Origin: Duganella sp. SG902
GTDB taxonomy: Bacteria; Pseudomonadota; Gammaproteobacteria; Burkholderiales; Burkholderiaceae_D
Assembly: GCF_013376005.1 (NCBI RefSeq)
Contig: NZ_JABMJK010000025.1
Span: 1 to 60,281 of the forward strand
Direction: 5' to 3'
DNA: 60,281 bases
The number at the start of each line of letters is the position of its first letter. Within the stretch, counting starts at the first letter, position 1. Below are positions 51,006 through 59,998 of this stretch, piece after piece. Under the pieces are notes generated by a model. It did not search any database and was not told the DNA's origin. It worked only from the letters and a program-made list of their open reading frames with translations. A program made the translations under genes and the position numbers.

Positions 51006-51389
51006 CTACTTGGCGGCGCTGGCCAGGGGTTTGCCTTTTTCCACCACATAGACACCGACCAGCTTCATGGTGCTCTTGCCGGTGTTGACGGCATCGTGGA
51101 CGGTGCCTGCGGGGATGACGAAGGATTCGCCGGCCTTGACGCGGCGCGGGTCCTCGCCATCGATCAGGAGTTCGCCTTCGCCCTCCAGCACGTAGCTGAT
51201 TTCATCGCCCGGATGGGAGTGACGCCCGGCGGCGACGCCGGCGTCCAGCTCCACCCTGGCGACCACCGCCTCGCGTCCGGGAACGGACACGTCGGTTTTT
51301 TGCAGGACTGTGCGGCGGATGGTGCCCGTTTGCGCCAGCGCGGTGCCGGCAATGAACATGACAATCAGGATAAGCTTGGCGGATTTCAT
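51006..51389 (-). CDS. Secreted cupin-domain protein
   Basis: Predicted 127 residues with a signal peptide (LILIVMFIAGTALAQ). Single cupin barrel: GRHSHPGDEISYVLEGEGELLIDGE (motif 1, two His and Glu) and IPAGTVHDAVNTG (motif 2 His), so a metal site is likely. The periplasmic location is the unusual feature for a small cupin. Function is not predictable. It is convergent with the ABC permease gene. Confidence 0.85.
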   Translation of the reverse strand: MKSAKLILIVMFIAGTALAQTGTIRRTVLQKTDVSVPGREAVVARVELDAGVAAGRHSHPGDEISYVLEGEGELLIDGEDPRRVKAGESFVIPAGTVHDAVNTGKSTMKLVGVYVVEKGKPLASAAK

Positions 51390-51431
51390 GGCGTGTCCCT
51401 TCTTGTTATTGAAACACTAATTCTACGCTGC

Positions 51432-51773
51432 TTATCCGCCGTTGCGTCGTCCCAGCCACAAGGCGTCGGCAATTGCGCCGACCCAGCACAACAGCGCAAG
51501 CCATGACAGCCAATTGGCCACCGGGTTGTCGGCGCCGGACGCGTCGAGACGCGCCATGATCGCGCCGGGATCGGCGGCCAAGGCGCCGCTGTTCAATTCC
51601 GCCACCAACTGCGCCGACAGCGTCAGCACCTGGCGCACGATGTAGGACACCGCCAGCGCCGCCGGCACGATGAACAGCAGGCCGCGCATGGCGCGCGGCG
51701 GCCGCAGGAAGAAATGGCCCAGGCCGGGGAAGATCAATGCCGAGATCAGCGCGGCCTTGGTCGATGCTTTCAT
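51432..51773 (-). CDS. Small membrane protein
   Basis: Predicted 113 residues from ATG 51773 with AGGAG upstream; the longer frame to 52301 is antisense to the Cache gene. Two to three membrane segments: AALISALIFPGLGHFFL, GLLFIVPAALAVSYIV and WLSWLALLCWVGAIADALWLG. The first carries the FPGLGHFFL signature of a group of small membrane proteins with no known role. It may share a transcript with the cupin gene or be separate. Confidence 0.7.
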   Translation of the reverse strand: MKASTKAALISALIFPGLGHFFLRPPRAMRGLLFIVPAALAVSYIVRQVLTLSAQLVAELNSGALAADPGAIMARLDASGADNPVANWLSWLALLCWVGAIADALWLGRRNGG

Positions 51774-51869
51774 ATCGCTCCTGTTGTTACTTTGTGTCCA
51801 TTGATCGAACGCAAGAATGCGCAGCGTGGGCCAGCGTAGATTACAACATCTTGGCTGCCGGGGGGAATC

Positions 51870-52304
51870 ATGCGTGCGATGATCGGAATGGCTTTGATGG
51901 TGTGCTGCGCGGCGCGGGCCGCGCCCAATGAAAAAGACGCGGTGGCGCTGGCCGAGAAGGGCGCGCAATACCTGCGCGCCCACGGCAGGGCCGAGATGGC
52001 GGCGCGCATCAACGGCAAGGACCCGGAATTCAACCAGGGCGCGCTGTACCTGGCGATGCGCGACCTGAACGGCATCACCGTGGCGCATCCGACCACCGCG
52101 CTGATCGGCAAGAACCTGCTGGATGTGCCGGACGCCGACGGCAAGCTGTTCCGGCAGGAGATGCTGGCGCTGGCGCGCGGACCGGGACGCGGCTGGGTCG
52201 ACTACAAGTTCCGCAATCCGGAAACGGGCAAGGTCGAAGCCAAGCGCACCTACGTGCTGCGGGTGGACGACGTGGCGCTGGAAGCCGGCATCTACAAGCA
52301 CTGA
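51870..52304 (+). CDS. Stand-alone single Cache domain protein, periplasmic
   Basis: Predicted 144 residues with signal peptide (IGMALMVCCAARAA). The body reads like a single Cache ligand-binding domain: KGAQYLRAHGRAEMAARIN..DPEF, LYLAMRDLNGITVAHP, LIGKNLLDVPDADGKLF, GRGWVDYKFRNPETGKVEAKRTYV, ending in EAGIYKH. In most chemoreceptors this domain is fused to the signalling part; here it is a separate soluble protein. The chemoreceptor gene begins 27 bases downstream, so it may supply a ligand-bound input. Confidence 0.85.
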   Translation: MRAMIGMALMVCCAARAAPNEKDAVALAEKGAQYLRAHGRAEMAARINGKDPEFNQGALYLAMRDLNGITVAHPTTALIGKNLLDVPDADGKLFRQEMLALARGPGRGWVDYKFRNPETGKVEAKRTYVLRVDDVALEAGIYKH

Positions 52305-52331
52305 ACGGCCGTGCTGCCCTTACCCCATCAT

Positions 52332-53963
52332 ATGCTGAGCAAACTCAAGATCGGCCCCAAGCTGCTGCTGGCGCCGGGCGTCGTGTTGATCCTGCTGATC
52401 GTGCTGTCGACCGGCGCCTATCTCGGCCTGCTGCGGCAGAACCAGTCGCTCGACAACATGGTGCAGCAGCGCGCTGTGCGGCTGAAGGCGGCCGCCGACC
52501 TGGTGTCCAACGCGCACAAGGCGCACACCGAGATCTACCAGCTGCTAACGTGGATCAACGCCAGCTTCTCGGCGCCGCGCGTGGACGCGCTGGTGCGCGA
52601 CATCCACCTGCGCCACGCCGCGCTGGACCGCCAGTTCGCGCAACTGGAGATGGCCACCCAATCCGACCCGGCCGAGCGGCGCTTCGTGGTGCAGTCGCAG
52701 GCCGCGCACACCGTGTACGTCAAGGCCATGCAGGACGTGATCGAGCTGGCGATGGCCGACCAGTCGATGGCGGCCAACGCCATGTCCAAGGCGGAGCGCG
52801 CGTTCGACGTGGTCGAACAGCGGCTGGAGGAGTTGTCGCGGCTGGAACAATCGCTGAGCGAGCGCGCCTACGCCGACGCCGAGACCGACTTCAGCGTGCT
52901 GTCGACCTGGATGCCGATCGTGGTGGCGCTGTCGATCGCCTTGTCGCTGCTGGTGACCATGGCGGTGCGCAACGCCATGCTGAAAGAGGTGCGCGAGATC
53001 GGCGCGGCGGCGGTGGATCTGGCCGAGGGCAACCTGACGGTGCGCCAGCGCGTGTACGGGCGCGATGAAATCGCCGAAACCTCGCGCGCGCTGGACACCA
53101 GCATCCGCAATCTGAACACCACCCTGAAAACCATCCTGGCCTCGGCGCAGTCGATCGACCTGGCCTCGCGCGAGATCGCGCAAGGGAACACCGTGCTGGC
53201 GCGACGCACCCGCGCCCAGGCCGGCACGCTGGAGGAAACCGGCGGCGCGATGCGGCAGCTGGGCTCTCAACTGGAACGGGCCGGCACGCAGGCGGAACTG
53301 GCGGGGCAACTGGCGCACCGCGCCAACAGCTTCGCGGCACGCGGCGGCAGCGTGGTGCAGCGGCTGGTGGTGACCATGGCATCGATACGCGGCAGCTCGC
53401 GCCGGGTGGTGGAGATCGTCGGCGTGATCGACGGACTGGCGGTGCGGACGCACATGCTGGCGCTGAGCGCGGCGGTGGAGGCGGCGCGCGCCGGCGAGCA
53501 TGGCGACGGCTTCGCGGTGGTGGCGGGAGAAGTGCGTTCGCTGGCGCAGCGGTCGGCGTCGGCGGCGCAGGAAATCAAACTGCTGATCGCCGATTCGGTC
53601 GCCGAGATAGACCACGGCACGCGCTCGGCGGAGGAGGCGGGCGCCTGCATGGTGGAGATCGTGGATTCGGTGCGGCAGGTGGGCGAGATCATCGGCCACA
53701 TCGGCGACGACAACGCCGAGCAGGCGCAAGGCGTGTTGGGCATGCAGCAGGCCATCGTCAGCATGGACCAGATCACCCAGCAGAACCTGGCCCTGGTACA
53801 GCAGGCCGCCGCCGCGGCCAGCACCCTGCAGCGGCAGGCGGTCTATTTGTCGGAAGCGGTGGCCATCTTCAGGCTGGACGAAGGCGTCGAGCCGCCGGAT
53901 GCCAACCGTCCCTCCGGTAGTTCGCGCGTGGTGCGTCTGCGGCTGGCTTCCGTGCGAAATTAA
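52332..53963 (+). CDS. Methyl-accepting chemotaxis protein
   Basis: Predicted 543 residues from ATG 52332 (MLSKLKIGPKLLLAPG); an upstream GTG at 52311 is less likely. TM1, four-helix-bundle periplasmic domain (about 45-190), TM2 (MPIVVALSIALSLLVTMAV), HAMP, then a long coiled coil. The signalling tip reads DGLAVRTHMLALSAAVEAARAGEHGDGF, while the usual tip is DGIAFQTNILALNAAVEA with E-x-x-G, so several highly conserved tip residues are changed. No C-terminal CheR tether pentapeptide is visible. Confidence 0.9.
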   Translation: MLSKLKIGPKLLLAPGVVLILLIVLSTGAYLGLLRQNQSLDNMVQQRAVRLKAAADLVSNAHKAHTEIYQLLTWINASFSAPRVDALVRDIHLRHAALDRQFAQLEMATQSDPAERRFVVQSQAAHTVYVKAMQDVIELAMADQSMAANAMSKAERAFDVVEQRLEELSRLEQSLSERAYADAETDFSVLSTWMPIVVALSIALSLLVTMAVRNAMLKEVREIGAAAVDLAEGNLTVRQRVYGRDEIAETSRALDTSIRNLNTTLKTILASAQSIDLASREIAQGNTVLARRTRAQAGTLEETGGAMRQLGSQLERAGTQAELAGQLAHRANSFAARGGSVVQRLVVTMASIRGSSRRVVEIVGVIDGLAVRTHMLALSAAVEAARAGEHGDGFAVVAGEVRSLAQRSASAAQEIKLLIADSVAEIDHGTRSAEEAGACMVEIVDSVRQVGEIIGHIGDDNAEQAQGVLGMQQAIVSMDQITQQNLALVQQAAAAASTLQRQAVYLSEAVAIFRLDEGVEPPDANRPSGSSRVVRLRLASVRN

Positions 53964-53964
53964 T

Positions 53965-54384
53965 TCAAGCGGCGGCTGGGACGGCGCGCCAGCGGTCGCT
54001 GTCCTTCCGGATGTAGTGGGCGAACACGTAGCGCCACGGCATGGCGAGCGGGATGATGATGACCACGGCGCATTCGATGGCGGTGCCGATGATGGCCTCG
54101 TCCAGCGTGCCGTTCCGCCACGCGGGCAGGAACACCACCAGCATCCAGATGGTTTTCCAGGTGAGTTCCCAGAACAGCACCGGCAGCATCTGCAGCGGGT
54201 AGCGGATACCAACCACGCACAGCAGGCTGAATGCCGCCAGCATGCACTTCACCACGCCTTGCGACAGGCCCCATGGTTCGGCGTGCCGAATGATGCTCGG
54301 CCACACCACCAGCGCCAGTCCCAGCGCGATAATCAGATACACGGCTCTCAGCGAATACAGGCGAAACAGCGATACTTGCGGCAT
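53965..54384 (-). CDS. Membrane protein, third gene of the ArsR-type operon
   Basis: Predicted 139 residues with four hydrophobic helices (AVYLIIALGLALVVW, CMLAAFSLLCVVGI, MLPVLFWELTWKTIWMLVVFLPAW, IECAVVIIIPLAMPWRYVFAHYI). I do not recognise the family by name. It follows the 78-residue protein by 26 bases and converges with the MCP gene, the two stops being two bases apart. Probably regulated by the ArsR-type repressor encoded first in the operon. Confidence 0.68.
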   Translation of the reverse strand: MPQVSLFRLYSLRAVYLIIALGLALVVWPSIIRHAEPWGLSQGVVKCMLAAFSLLCVVGIRYPLQMLPVLFWELTWKTIWMLVVFLPAWRNGTLDEAIIGTAIECAVVIIIPLAMPWRYVFAHYIRKDSDRWRAVPAAA

Positions 54385-54410
54385 GGTGCGTCTCCTTATG
54401 GTGGTTGGGG

Positions 54411-54647
54411 CTACTCGACTTCCTTCAGGACTTTCTCAATCGCGATGATGCGGGTTTGCAGGTCCGCCAGCGCCGCGGCGGTTTGCTCCTGCGCGGCGAC
54501 GGCTCGTTCGGCGATGGCGCGGTACGACTCTTCATTCCCGGCCAGTAGTTGCGCCTTCTTGAGATTGGTTTGCGAACGGATCAGATAAATCATGAAAATC
54601 GTTCCAAAGAAGATGGCGATGGTCGTCAGGTAAACCGGTTCAGACAT
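54411..54647 (-). CDS. Small membrane protein with coiled coil
   Basis: Predicted 78 residues: one N-terminal membrane helix (YLTTIAIFFGTIFMIYLI) and a cytoplasmic coiled-coil tail with heptad pattern (ALADLQTRIIAIEKVLKEVE). Role unknown. It lies eight bases after the ArsR-type gene and is in the same operon. Such small anchored coiled coils often act as accessory subunits of the membrane protein encoded alongside. Confidence 0.7.
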   Translation of the reverse strand: MSEPVYLTTIAIFFGTIFMIYLIRSQTNLKKAQLLAGNEESYRAIAERAVAAQEQTAAALADLQTRIIAIEKVLKEVE

Positions 54648-54655
54648 AGATGCCT

Positions 54656-54982
54656 CTATTTTTCAGGGTTGTTAGTCAGGGTTGCTGCTGCTTCGGCGAT
54701 CATGGCCGGCGTCAGGTCGATGGCGAAGGGCGCGGCCTCGAAAAAATTCAGCGCCTTGCCATCCTCCGACAACTCCAGCTGGCTGGTGACCAGACCTGCA
54801 TCCTCCAGCTTCTGCAAATGCAAATGCAGCAAAGGACGGCTGATATTCAACTCACGGGCCAACTGGCTGACATAGTTCCGTCCACCCGCCGCCAGCGCCG
54901 CCACCACCCGCAAACGGTGCGGGTTCGACAGCGCTGAAAGCGCCGCCAGTAGCTGATCGCCTGTGAGATGTTTTGATTTCAT
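54656..54982 (-). CDS. ArsR-type winged-helix regulator
   Basis: Predicted 108 residues from ATG 54982 (MKSKHLTGDQLLAAL). ArsR-like winged helix: LSNPHRLRVVAALAAGGRNYVSQLARELNISRPLLHLHLQKLEDAGLVTSQLELSEDG. It lacks the ELCVC-type metal motif of ArsR/SmtB, so it probably senses something else. First gene of a three-gene operon. Its own promoter contains a dyad in the spacer, suggesting autorepression. Confidence 0.87.
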   Translation of the reverse strand: MKSKHLTGDQLLAALSALSNPHRLRVVAALAAGGRNYVSQLARELNISRPLLHLHLQKLEDAGLVTSQLELSEDGKALNFFEAAPFAIDLTPAMIAEAAATLTNNPEK

Positions 54983-54988
54983 GTGTAA

Positions 54989-55017
54989 AGAATATCTGAC
55001 AGGTGTCAGCAAGTCAA
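54989..55017 (-). promoter_or_regulatory. Promoter with internal operator for the ArsR-type operon
   Basis: On the minus strand: TTGACT (55017-55012), 17-base spacer, TATTCT (54994-54989). The dyad CTGAC-N4-GTCAG (54996-55009) fills the spacer, the classic position for steric repression. The start codon follows within about ten bases of the -10, so the leader is very short. Confidence 0.65.
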
Positions 55018-55052
55018 AGCTTTTTTTTGGGGCGGAGCGCTTGTTGGGGAAG

Positions 55053-56453
55053 TTAAACCACAGCGGCGCCGAACGACTCCGGCCGCCGCGCAAGCAGATG
55101 AGACAGCCGTTGAAGTCCCGCTTGCAGGCGCGCACGGTCCTTGATGCTGCCCAAGGAGATCCGAATCGCGTTCGCGGGTACGCCGCCGGTGGCGAACGCC
55201 TCCGCCGGCGTGACCGCGATGCCCTCGTTGTCGGCCGCGCGCGCAAGCTGGGAGGGCGTCCAATACGCCGGCAGCTCGAGCCATACATGCAGGCCGTCTC
55301 CGGCGCCGCTGTATCGTCCCGCCAGAACATCCCGAGCCATCCGGTGGCGCAGACGCGCCTCGGTGCGGACGCCTTCCATCAATCTGTCGGCCGAACCGTC
55401 GAGGATCCACTGCGTGGCCAGAGCGGCGCTCAACGGAGCGGCCATCAGCGCGAATGATCTCAGCGCGGCAAGGAAGCGTTCGCGTTCCTGCGGGTCGCGT
55501 ATCAACACGAAGGCGACACGCAAGCCGGGCGTCAGGCATTTCGACAGGGTAGAGATGTAGACCACCTGTTCCGGCGCCAACGTGGCGATGGGCGGCGGCG
55601 GGGCATTGGCAAGGAGCCAGTAGGGATCGTCCTCGACGATGCGTACCTTGCGGCGCTGCGCGATGCTGGCGAGCTCCTTGCGCCGGCGTTCCGGCATGGT
55701 GACGGTGGTCGGGTTCTGTAATGTCGGATTGAGGTAGACCAAGCCAGGCTGGTGCTGGCGGCAGGCATTCTCAAGCAACTCAGGCACCATCCCGTGCTGG
55801 TCCGCTTCCACCGCGATGAGGCGGCGGCCGAACTGTAGCGCGGCGGCGCGCAGGCCGGGATAACACGTTGGCTCCGCCAGAATCACATCGCCAGGCTCCG
55901 TCAGCGCAAGAATCAACGCGGCGATCGCCGCTTGCGCGCCCGGGCAGATAAGCAGCTGTTGGGCGTCCAGCTGCCCGAACATCGGCGCGAGCCATTTGGC
56001 GCCAGCCTTGCGGTCGGAATCGCTGCCACCGGCCAGGTGGTAAGTCATCAGCAATGCGCTGTCTGCCCTCATCAGCACTTGAGACAAACCTTGCTTCAAC
56101 AGGTCGTCGAAGTCCACGCCATCTGGCGGTGGAGGAGTATTCATGCTCAGGTCGAGAACCGAGGTCAATTCGACTTTCGGCGCCGCGACATAAGTGCCGC
56201 GAGCGCCGCGCCCCTCCAACAAATTGCGGCGTCTGGCTTCATCGTATGCGCGTGTGACCGTCGTCAAGTCGACGTCCAGTTGGGCCGCCAACTGGCGCTG
56301 CGGAGGCAGACGGTCGCCCGGTTTCAGCGAGCCATCGGCTAGCGCCGCCTGCAGCGCGTCCGCGATCTGTAGGAAACGTGGCCCGCCGTGCGCGGCTAAG
56401 CGCGGCACCCAGAGAGGCGCATTTTCATCTTGTATGGTTTTTAACTGGGACAT
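55053..56453 (-). CDS. MocR-type regulator (GntR helix fused to aminotransferase fold)
   Basis: Predicted 466 residues. GntR winged helix at about 25-90 (LQIADALQAALADGSLKPGDRLPPQRQLAAQLDVDLTTVTRAYDEARRRNLLE). Then a class I aminotransferase-like domain with EDDPYWLL and the PLP lysine in ISTLSKCLTPGLRVAF. MocR proteins are PLP-sensing activators, often of pyridoxal or amino-acid genes. The divergent small gene at 56521 shares a 67-base promoter gap and could be its target. Confidence 0.92.
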   Translation of the reverse strand: MSQLKTIQDENAPLWVPRLAAHGGPRFLQIADALQAALADGSLKPGDRLPPQRQLAAQLDVDLTTVTRAYDEARRRNLLEGRGARGTYVAAPKVELTSVLDLSMNTPPPPDGVDFDDLLKQGLSQVLMRADSALLMTYHLAGGSDSDRKAGAKWLAPMFGQLDAQQLLICPGAQAAIAALILALTEPGDVILAEPTCYPGLRAAALQFGRRLIAVEADQHGMVPELLENACRQHQPGLVYLNPTLQNPTTVTMPERRRKELASIAQRRKVRIVEDDPYWLLANAPPPPIATLAPEQVVYISTLSKCLTPGLRVAFVLIRDPQERERFLAALRSFALMAAPLSAALATQWILDGSADRLMEGVRTEARLRHRMARDVLAGRYSGAGDGLHVWLELPAYWTPSQLARAADNEGIAVTPAEAFATGGVPANAIRISLGSIKDRARLQAGLQRLSHLLARRPESFGAAVV

Positions 56454-56520
56454 TATGTCTCAATGTATGGAAATTGCTTTGAAGTAGTATGCATCAAGTG
56501 ATAGCCAGGAAATACATAAA

Positions 56521-56760
56521 ATGATCGATTGGATCCCCGTAGTCTTCGTTATATTCAAGTTTCTCGTGCTCGGCGTGGGCATGTTCTTCGCCATCAAATG
56601 GCACTACGATCAAGGGAAGAGGGGGCGGGAAAAGGAAAGGAGCGCGGTGCTGCGCGCGGGCGGCAAGATCGCCGGGGTCTTCGTGCTGTCGGTTCTAGGC
56701 CTAGGCCTCGTCACCTTCTACCTTATCAGGCTGCTCGGGATGGACTTGACCTTCTTATGA
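56521..56760 (+). CDS. Small membrane protein divergent from MocR
   Basis: Predicted 79 residues with two membrane helices (VVFVIFKFLVLGVGMFFAI and VFVLSVLGLGLVTFYLIRLLG) separated by a charged loop. Role unknown. It stands alone between the MocR regulator and the AT-rich island; the preceding gap is too short for two independent promoters without overlap, so MocR may control it. Confidence 0.65.
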   Translation: MIDWIPVVFVIFKFLVLGVGMFFAIKWHYDQGKRGREKERSAVLRAGGKIAGVFVLSVLGLGLVTFYLIRLLGMDLTFL

Positions 56761-56839
56761 TGGCTAAGGGATAGTAGTTCGGACGCCGCTGTCCACTGAT
56801 GGCTGGCGGCATTCCCCGTTGTGGACCTTCATCGAATAT

Positions 56840-57544
56840 CTATTTTTCGACGCAATCGTAGGCCAACTTATAAAGATGAAATATCTTGAGTAACGTTTCA
56901 TCGTGAATCGTCTTTGCGAAGCTCAAAATATTTAAATTCTCATATATATTCGATTGTGCCTTACCATTAGTGTAAGTTAGGTATTCGAATGATTCTATTG
57001 ACAAATAATACTTATTTTTCGAAACATCTAAGTTACACTTAATTCGAGGAAAATACTTATGCTTGGCTTGGTTGACCAATGAAGCAAGCATTAAAAAGTT
57101 AACGTCATTTGAAAAATCTTTCAGCGCCTCATGCAGCTTGATTGCATGCGGGAATTTTTTAACAACATCGCTTATTAATTTCTTGTTCCATTTGAAGTGC
57201 TCATTATTAGAATTAGCTTCCGCTTTCGAAAGACCGCCAAGAAGGATATGCAAAGCAAACGGAAAAGCATCACAAGCCGCATGAATATTTTGAAGATAAG
57301 CGAGGCTTGCAGCCTCAAAGCGAATGCGAGCCGTACGATCAAACATCAATAGTGATGCTTCAAGATTCTTTGGGGTAGTACTTCTCTTTAGCTGCTGATA
57401 GTAATGAAAAGAATAATCCAATCGCTTGCCAAGCCAATTGAGCGCCTCTTTCAGATGGTTGACGAATTCAGGATTTTTCGTTGAGTCAACTTTTTCCAAG
57501 AATTTTTGAACATCAATACTGAGATCCACCCTATCTCCTAGCAT
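56840..57544 (-). CDS. Hypothetical protein of the AT-rich island
   Basis: Predicted 234-residue soluble helical protein (for example LNWLGKRLDYSFHYYQQLKR and HAACDAFPFALHILLGGLSKAEANSNNEHFKWNKKLISDVVKKFP). I recognise no domain. Base and codon use are clearly AT-richer than everything to the left, a sign of horizontal transfer. The region 57545-57777 upstream is gene-free and AT-rich and would hold its promoter. It may belong functionally with the nuclease-like pair encoded upstream on the same strand, but the 233-base gap makes this uncertain. Confidence 0.55.
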   Translation of the reverse strand: MLGDRVDLSIDVQKFLEKVDSTKNPEFVNHLKEALNWLGKRLDYSFHYYQQLKRSTTPKNLEASLLMFDRTARIRFEAASLAYLQNIHAACDAFPFALHILLGGLSKAEANSNNEHFKWNKKLISDVVKKFPHAIKLHEALKDFSNDVNFLMLASLVNQAKHKYFPRIKCNLDVSKNKYYLSIESFEYLTYTNGKAQSNIYENLNILSFAKTIHDETLLKIFHLYKLAYDCVEK

Positions 57545-57777
57545 TTATTTTTTTATATCAATCATCATAAAATTCGCCTAAAATCTTTACTGCTATGCCA
57601 TTATTCCTCAACTCCGGGTATTGACTGCGCCAGTTAGATTAAAGAATTAATTTTTCTGCTACCTTTGCCTTCTATTTTTCGTCGTCTTGGAATGCATACT
57701 TTTGCGCCACATAGCGTGCACGTATCAGGCCAAGTCTGAGCTAGTACAATAATCAGACTATCCACTAATTAGCCAGA

Positions 57778-59400
57778 TTAGGTACCCCAACCGGGTAAAA
57801 TTTCGTCAACAAATACACGTACAGCTTCTGAGTTCATGCGATGTGGGGCGACCTGCCACCAAAGCGCGAGCAACCATGGCGACCTCTGTAAAACGCTGGG
57901 CACTTCGCCTCTGCAGATCCCATTCAATGCCTCACATTTCAGCCGGGACCATTGGTAACTGGATGGGTATATCTTTGTTTCGTTTGAACCAGTAGGCGCC
58001 TGAACCAGGCAATAATGCCAAGATTTGTCCAATACAAGTCGATGATGAGAAAGCTTTGTAAACCTAGCCCAAAGTGATTTGCATTTTCCCTTCATATTCG
58101 CTCGCACCAAAAGATGCAGGAGAGCTTCGGCAGTATAGGAGTTACCTGCAATAGCCTCCCGCGCCAATGATCTTCTTTTTGCTGAGAGTGGCATACCAAG
58201 CCTATGGCGAAGCACAGCATCGAAATCATAGTACGGGTTGGCTAAAGCAATGGTGCTGTTAGGCTGATTCGCAACTATAACTGCTGTGGCAAGCTCACTA
58301 ATCTCGGCGTCTGGTCGCAGTGTAGGATCATTTCTCCGCAACCAAGTAACCCAAGGAATAAGATGTGCCACTACTGCTTCACCCCACAACTCAGGCTGGC
58401 GAGGTGGTTGTTTGAGCCACGAGCGAAGAGCATTTCTAGACGCCGCATCCAAAATGGGCATTTCTTCGTCAACAATAGACAAACAAGATAAAAGGCCGAA
58501 TAACACACCTACTCGCCACCCGAAGATTTCTGGATCTGTAAACGCATCGCCCTCAACTAAGTGGTCTTTTTTGGTGACGTCGCTCCACAGCGCGGCCAAA
58601 GCGTCTATCAGGGCTTTCTGTGCGAGCTTCAAACTTTCACCGACAGCTGAAACGGATGCATCTCCATGCTTTTCAGACGCGGCAATCAGTGAAACGCAGC
58701 ATAGTGTCCAAGCAGATATAACCGCGTGATGATTCTCCTTTTCTGCATGAATGGCGGTCACGATACCAGTAAGCCACGCAGCACTGCTAGCAGCCCTCGC
58801 TAACTCAGTCTGCTTCATACAATCATTATCTGCTGAAAGCTTCAGAATAGACTCCATCATCCCTGACAGAATATCCACCTCAAGTGGTTCGCGAGGGTCC
58901 GCCATATAAAGCTCCAGCAAAGCCCGGTTATCTCTCAACTCACTTGGCCAAAGCGCAGAAGCATGGATTTTGCACATATCGAAGAGATGCCCACGAGACC
59001 ACAGTAAAGTCTTCGAAGGATATGGGCCGTTATTCATCTCACGAACAGCAACTTGCACCTCCTCTTCAAATTGTCCGTTACTTACGAGATACGCACGATG
59101 AGCACCAGTTGGGAAACCTGGATATGACGGGGACTGTGCCATGAGTTGCGTAAGCTGCGGCTGAATGTCTTTCCGAAACTCTGAAATCTTCATTCGTCCG
59201 CCCGGATCCCCCTTCAGTTGAAACGCACAACCAACGCCGTCTGGCGCAATAGCTAAAATATCTTTGCCATATTCCAGTAAACAGTGTCGTGTACTATGTA
59301 GCACAGTGTACCCATCTGCAGCCAACATCTGGACGAATACGGCTTGGTAACTACGCTCGCTGGCTCTATCCAACCAGTTTTCTAGCAGCTTCTCGATCAC
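57778..59400 (-). CDS. Large protein with PD-(D/E)XK (Mrr-like) nuclease motif
   Basis: Predicted 540 residues. The N-terminus matches a restriction-endonuclease-like fold: helix with E15 (ERSYQAVFVQMLAADGYTVL), E43, then YGKDILAI with D47 and CAFQLKG with Q61-x-K63, the E...D-Xn-QxK arrangement of Mrr-type enzymes. The remaining 400 residues are mostly helical and Trp/Leu-rich with no domain I know, perhaps a sensor or adaptor. AT-rich composition indicates transfer. The gene overlaps the next by 35 bases, so the two are co-made. Likely a DNA-targeting defence or conflict protein; inferred from motif and context only. Confidence 0.62.
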   Translation of the reverse strand: MIEKLLENWLDRASERSYQAVFVQMLAADGYTVLHSTRHCLLEYGKDILAIAPDGVGCAFQLKGDPGGRMKISEFRKDIQPQLTQLMAQSPSYPGFPTGAHRAYLVSNGQFEEEVQVAVREMNNGPYPSKTLLWSRGHLFDMCKIHASALWPSELRDNRALLELYMADPREPLEVDILSGMMESILKLSADNDCMKQTELARAASSAAWLTGIVTAIHAEKENHHAVISAWTLCCVSLIAASEKHGDASVSAVGESLKLAQKALIDALAALWSDVTKKDHLVEGDAFTDPEIFGWRVGVLFGLLSCLSIVDEEMPILDAASRNALRSWLKQPPRQPELWGEAVVAHLIPWVTWLRRNDPTLRPDAEISELATAVIVANQPNSTIALANPYYDFDAVLRHRLGMPLSAKRRSLAREAIAGNSYTAEALLHLLVRANMKGKCKSLWARFTKLSHHRLVLDKSWHYCLVQAPTGSNETKIYPSSYQWSRLKCEALNGICRGEVPSVLQRSPWLLALWWQVAPHRMNSEAVRVFVDEILPGWGT

Positions 59401-59962
59401 GCCATTCCACCTTCTTGCGAGAAATTAACTCATCGTAACGTGCTTTTATACTCGGATCGTTTTCAAGGGCACGAAACGCCTCTCTTACTTTTTCTGTCAT
59501 CCCTGGAGCATAAACAATGGAGAGAGGTGCATGCTGACCAAACTCGTTAAAATCAATTTGTATGGACTCGATCACTGCAAGTATCGTTTCGTGATCAAAC
59601 GGCCTACCTTGCCCATCCACAACTTGCCCAGCCTCATCAAGGGTCTTGTTTAGGCCGTCGAACAAATGCATTGAGATCTGATTCCCCATGTCTCTAGCAA
59701 TTTTGTCGAGTAGCGCCACTCGGTCCTGAGGGGTGGAGTTAGCAATATCGTCCAGCTTCATGACCATTTCTGAACTGGCGCGTTTGAACTCGGACTCTTC
59801 AACCGTGCCGTCCCCGCGAATAACGCTTAACCGATCCCCTTCATGCGATGTGTATCTACCGACTTGCTGAAACACGCCCATGTTGGCATGCGTCTGTCTT
59901 TGAAGATACTGTAACCAGATTTCCCATAATTCTCTCTTCAAAATCGGTAGGTCAGGCAGCAT
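59366..59962 (-). CDS. Partner protein of the Mrr-like gene
   Basis: Predicted 198 residues. Two recognisable traits: a predominantly helical N-terminal half (LKRELWEIWLQYLQRQTHANMGVFQQVGRYTSHEGDRL) and an acidic segment (DFNEFGQHAPLSIVYAPGMTEKVREAF). No known motif. It ends inside the start of the 540-residue gene (35-base overlap), which means strict co-expression, as in two-component defence systems where one subunit recognises and the other cuts. Composition is AT-rich like its neighbour. Confidence 0.55.
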   Translation of the reverse strand: MLPDLPILKRELWEIWLQYLQRQTHANMGVFQQVGRYTSHEGDRLSVIRGDGTVEESEFKRASSEMVMKLDDIANSTPQDRVALLDKIARDMGNQISMHLFDGLNKTLDEAGQVVDGQGRPFDHETILAVIESIQIDFNEFGQHAPLSIVYAPGMTEKVREAFRALENDPSIKARYDELISRKKVEWRDREAARKLVG

Positions 59963-59998
59963 TTAGTCCTCTTTTTGCTAAGCCAACACTCTGTCATC

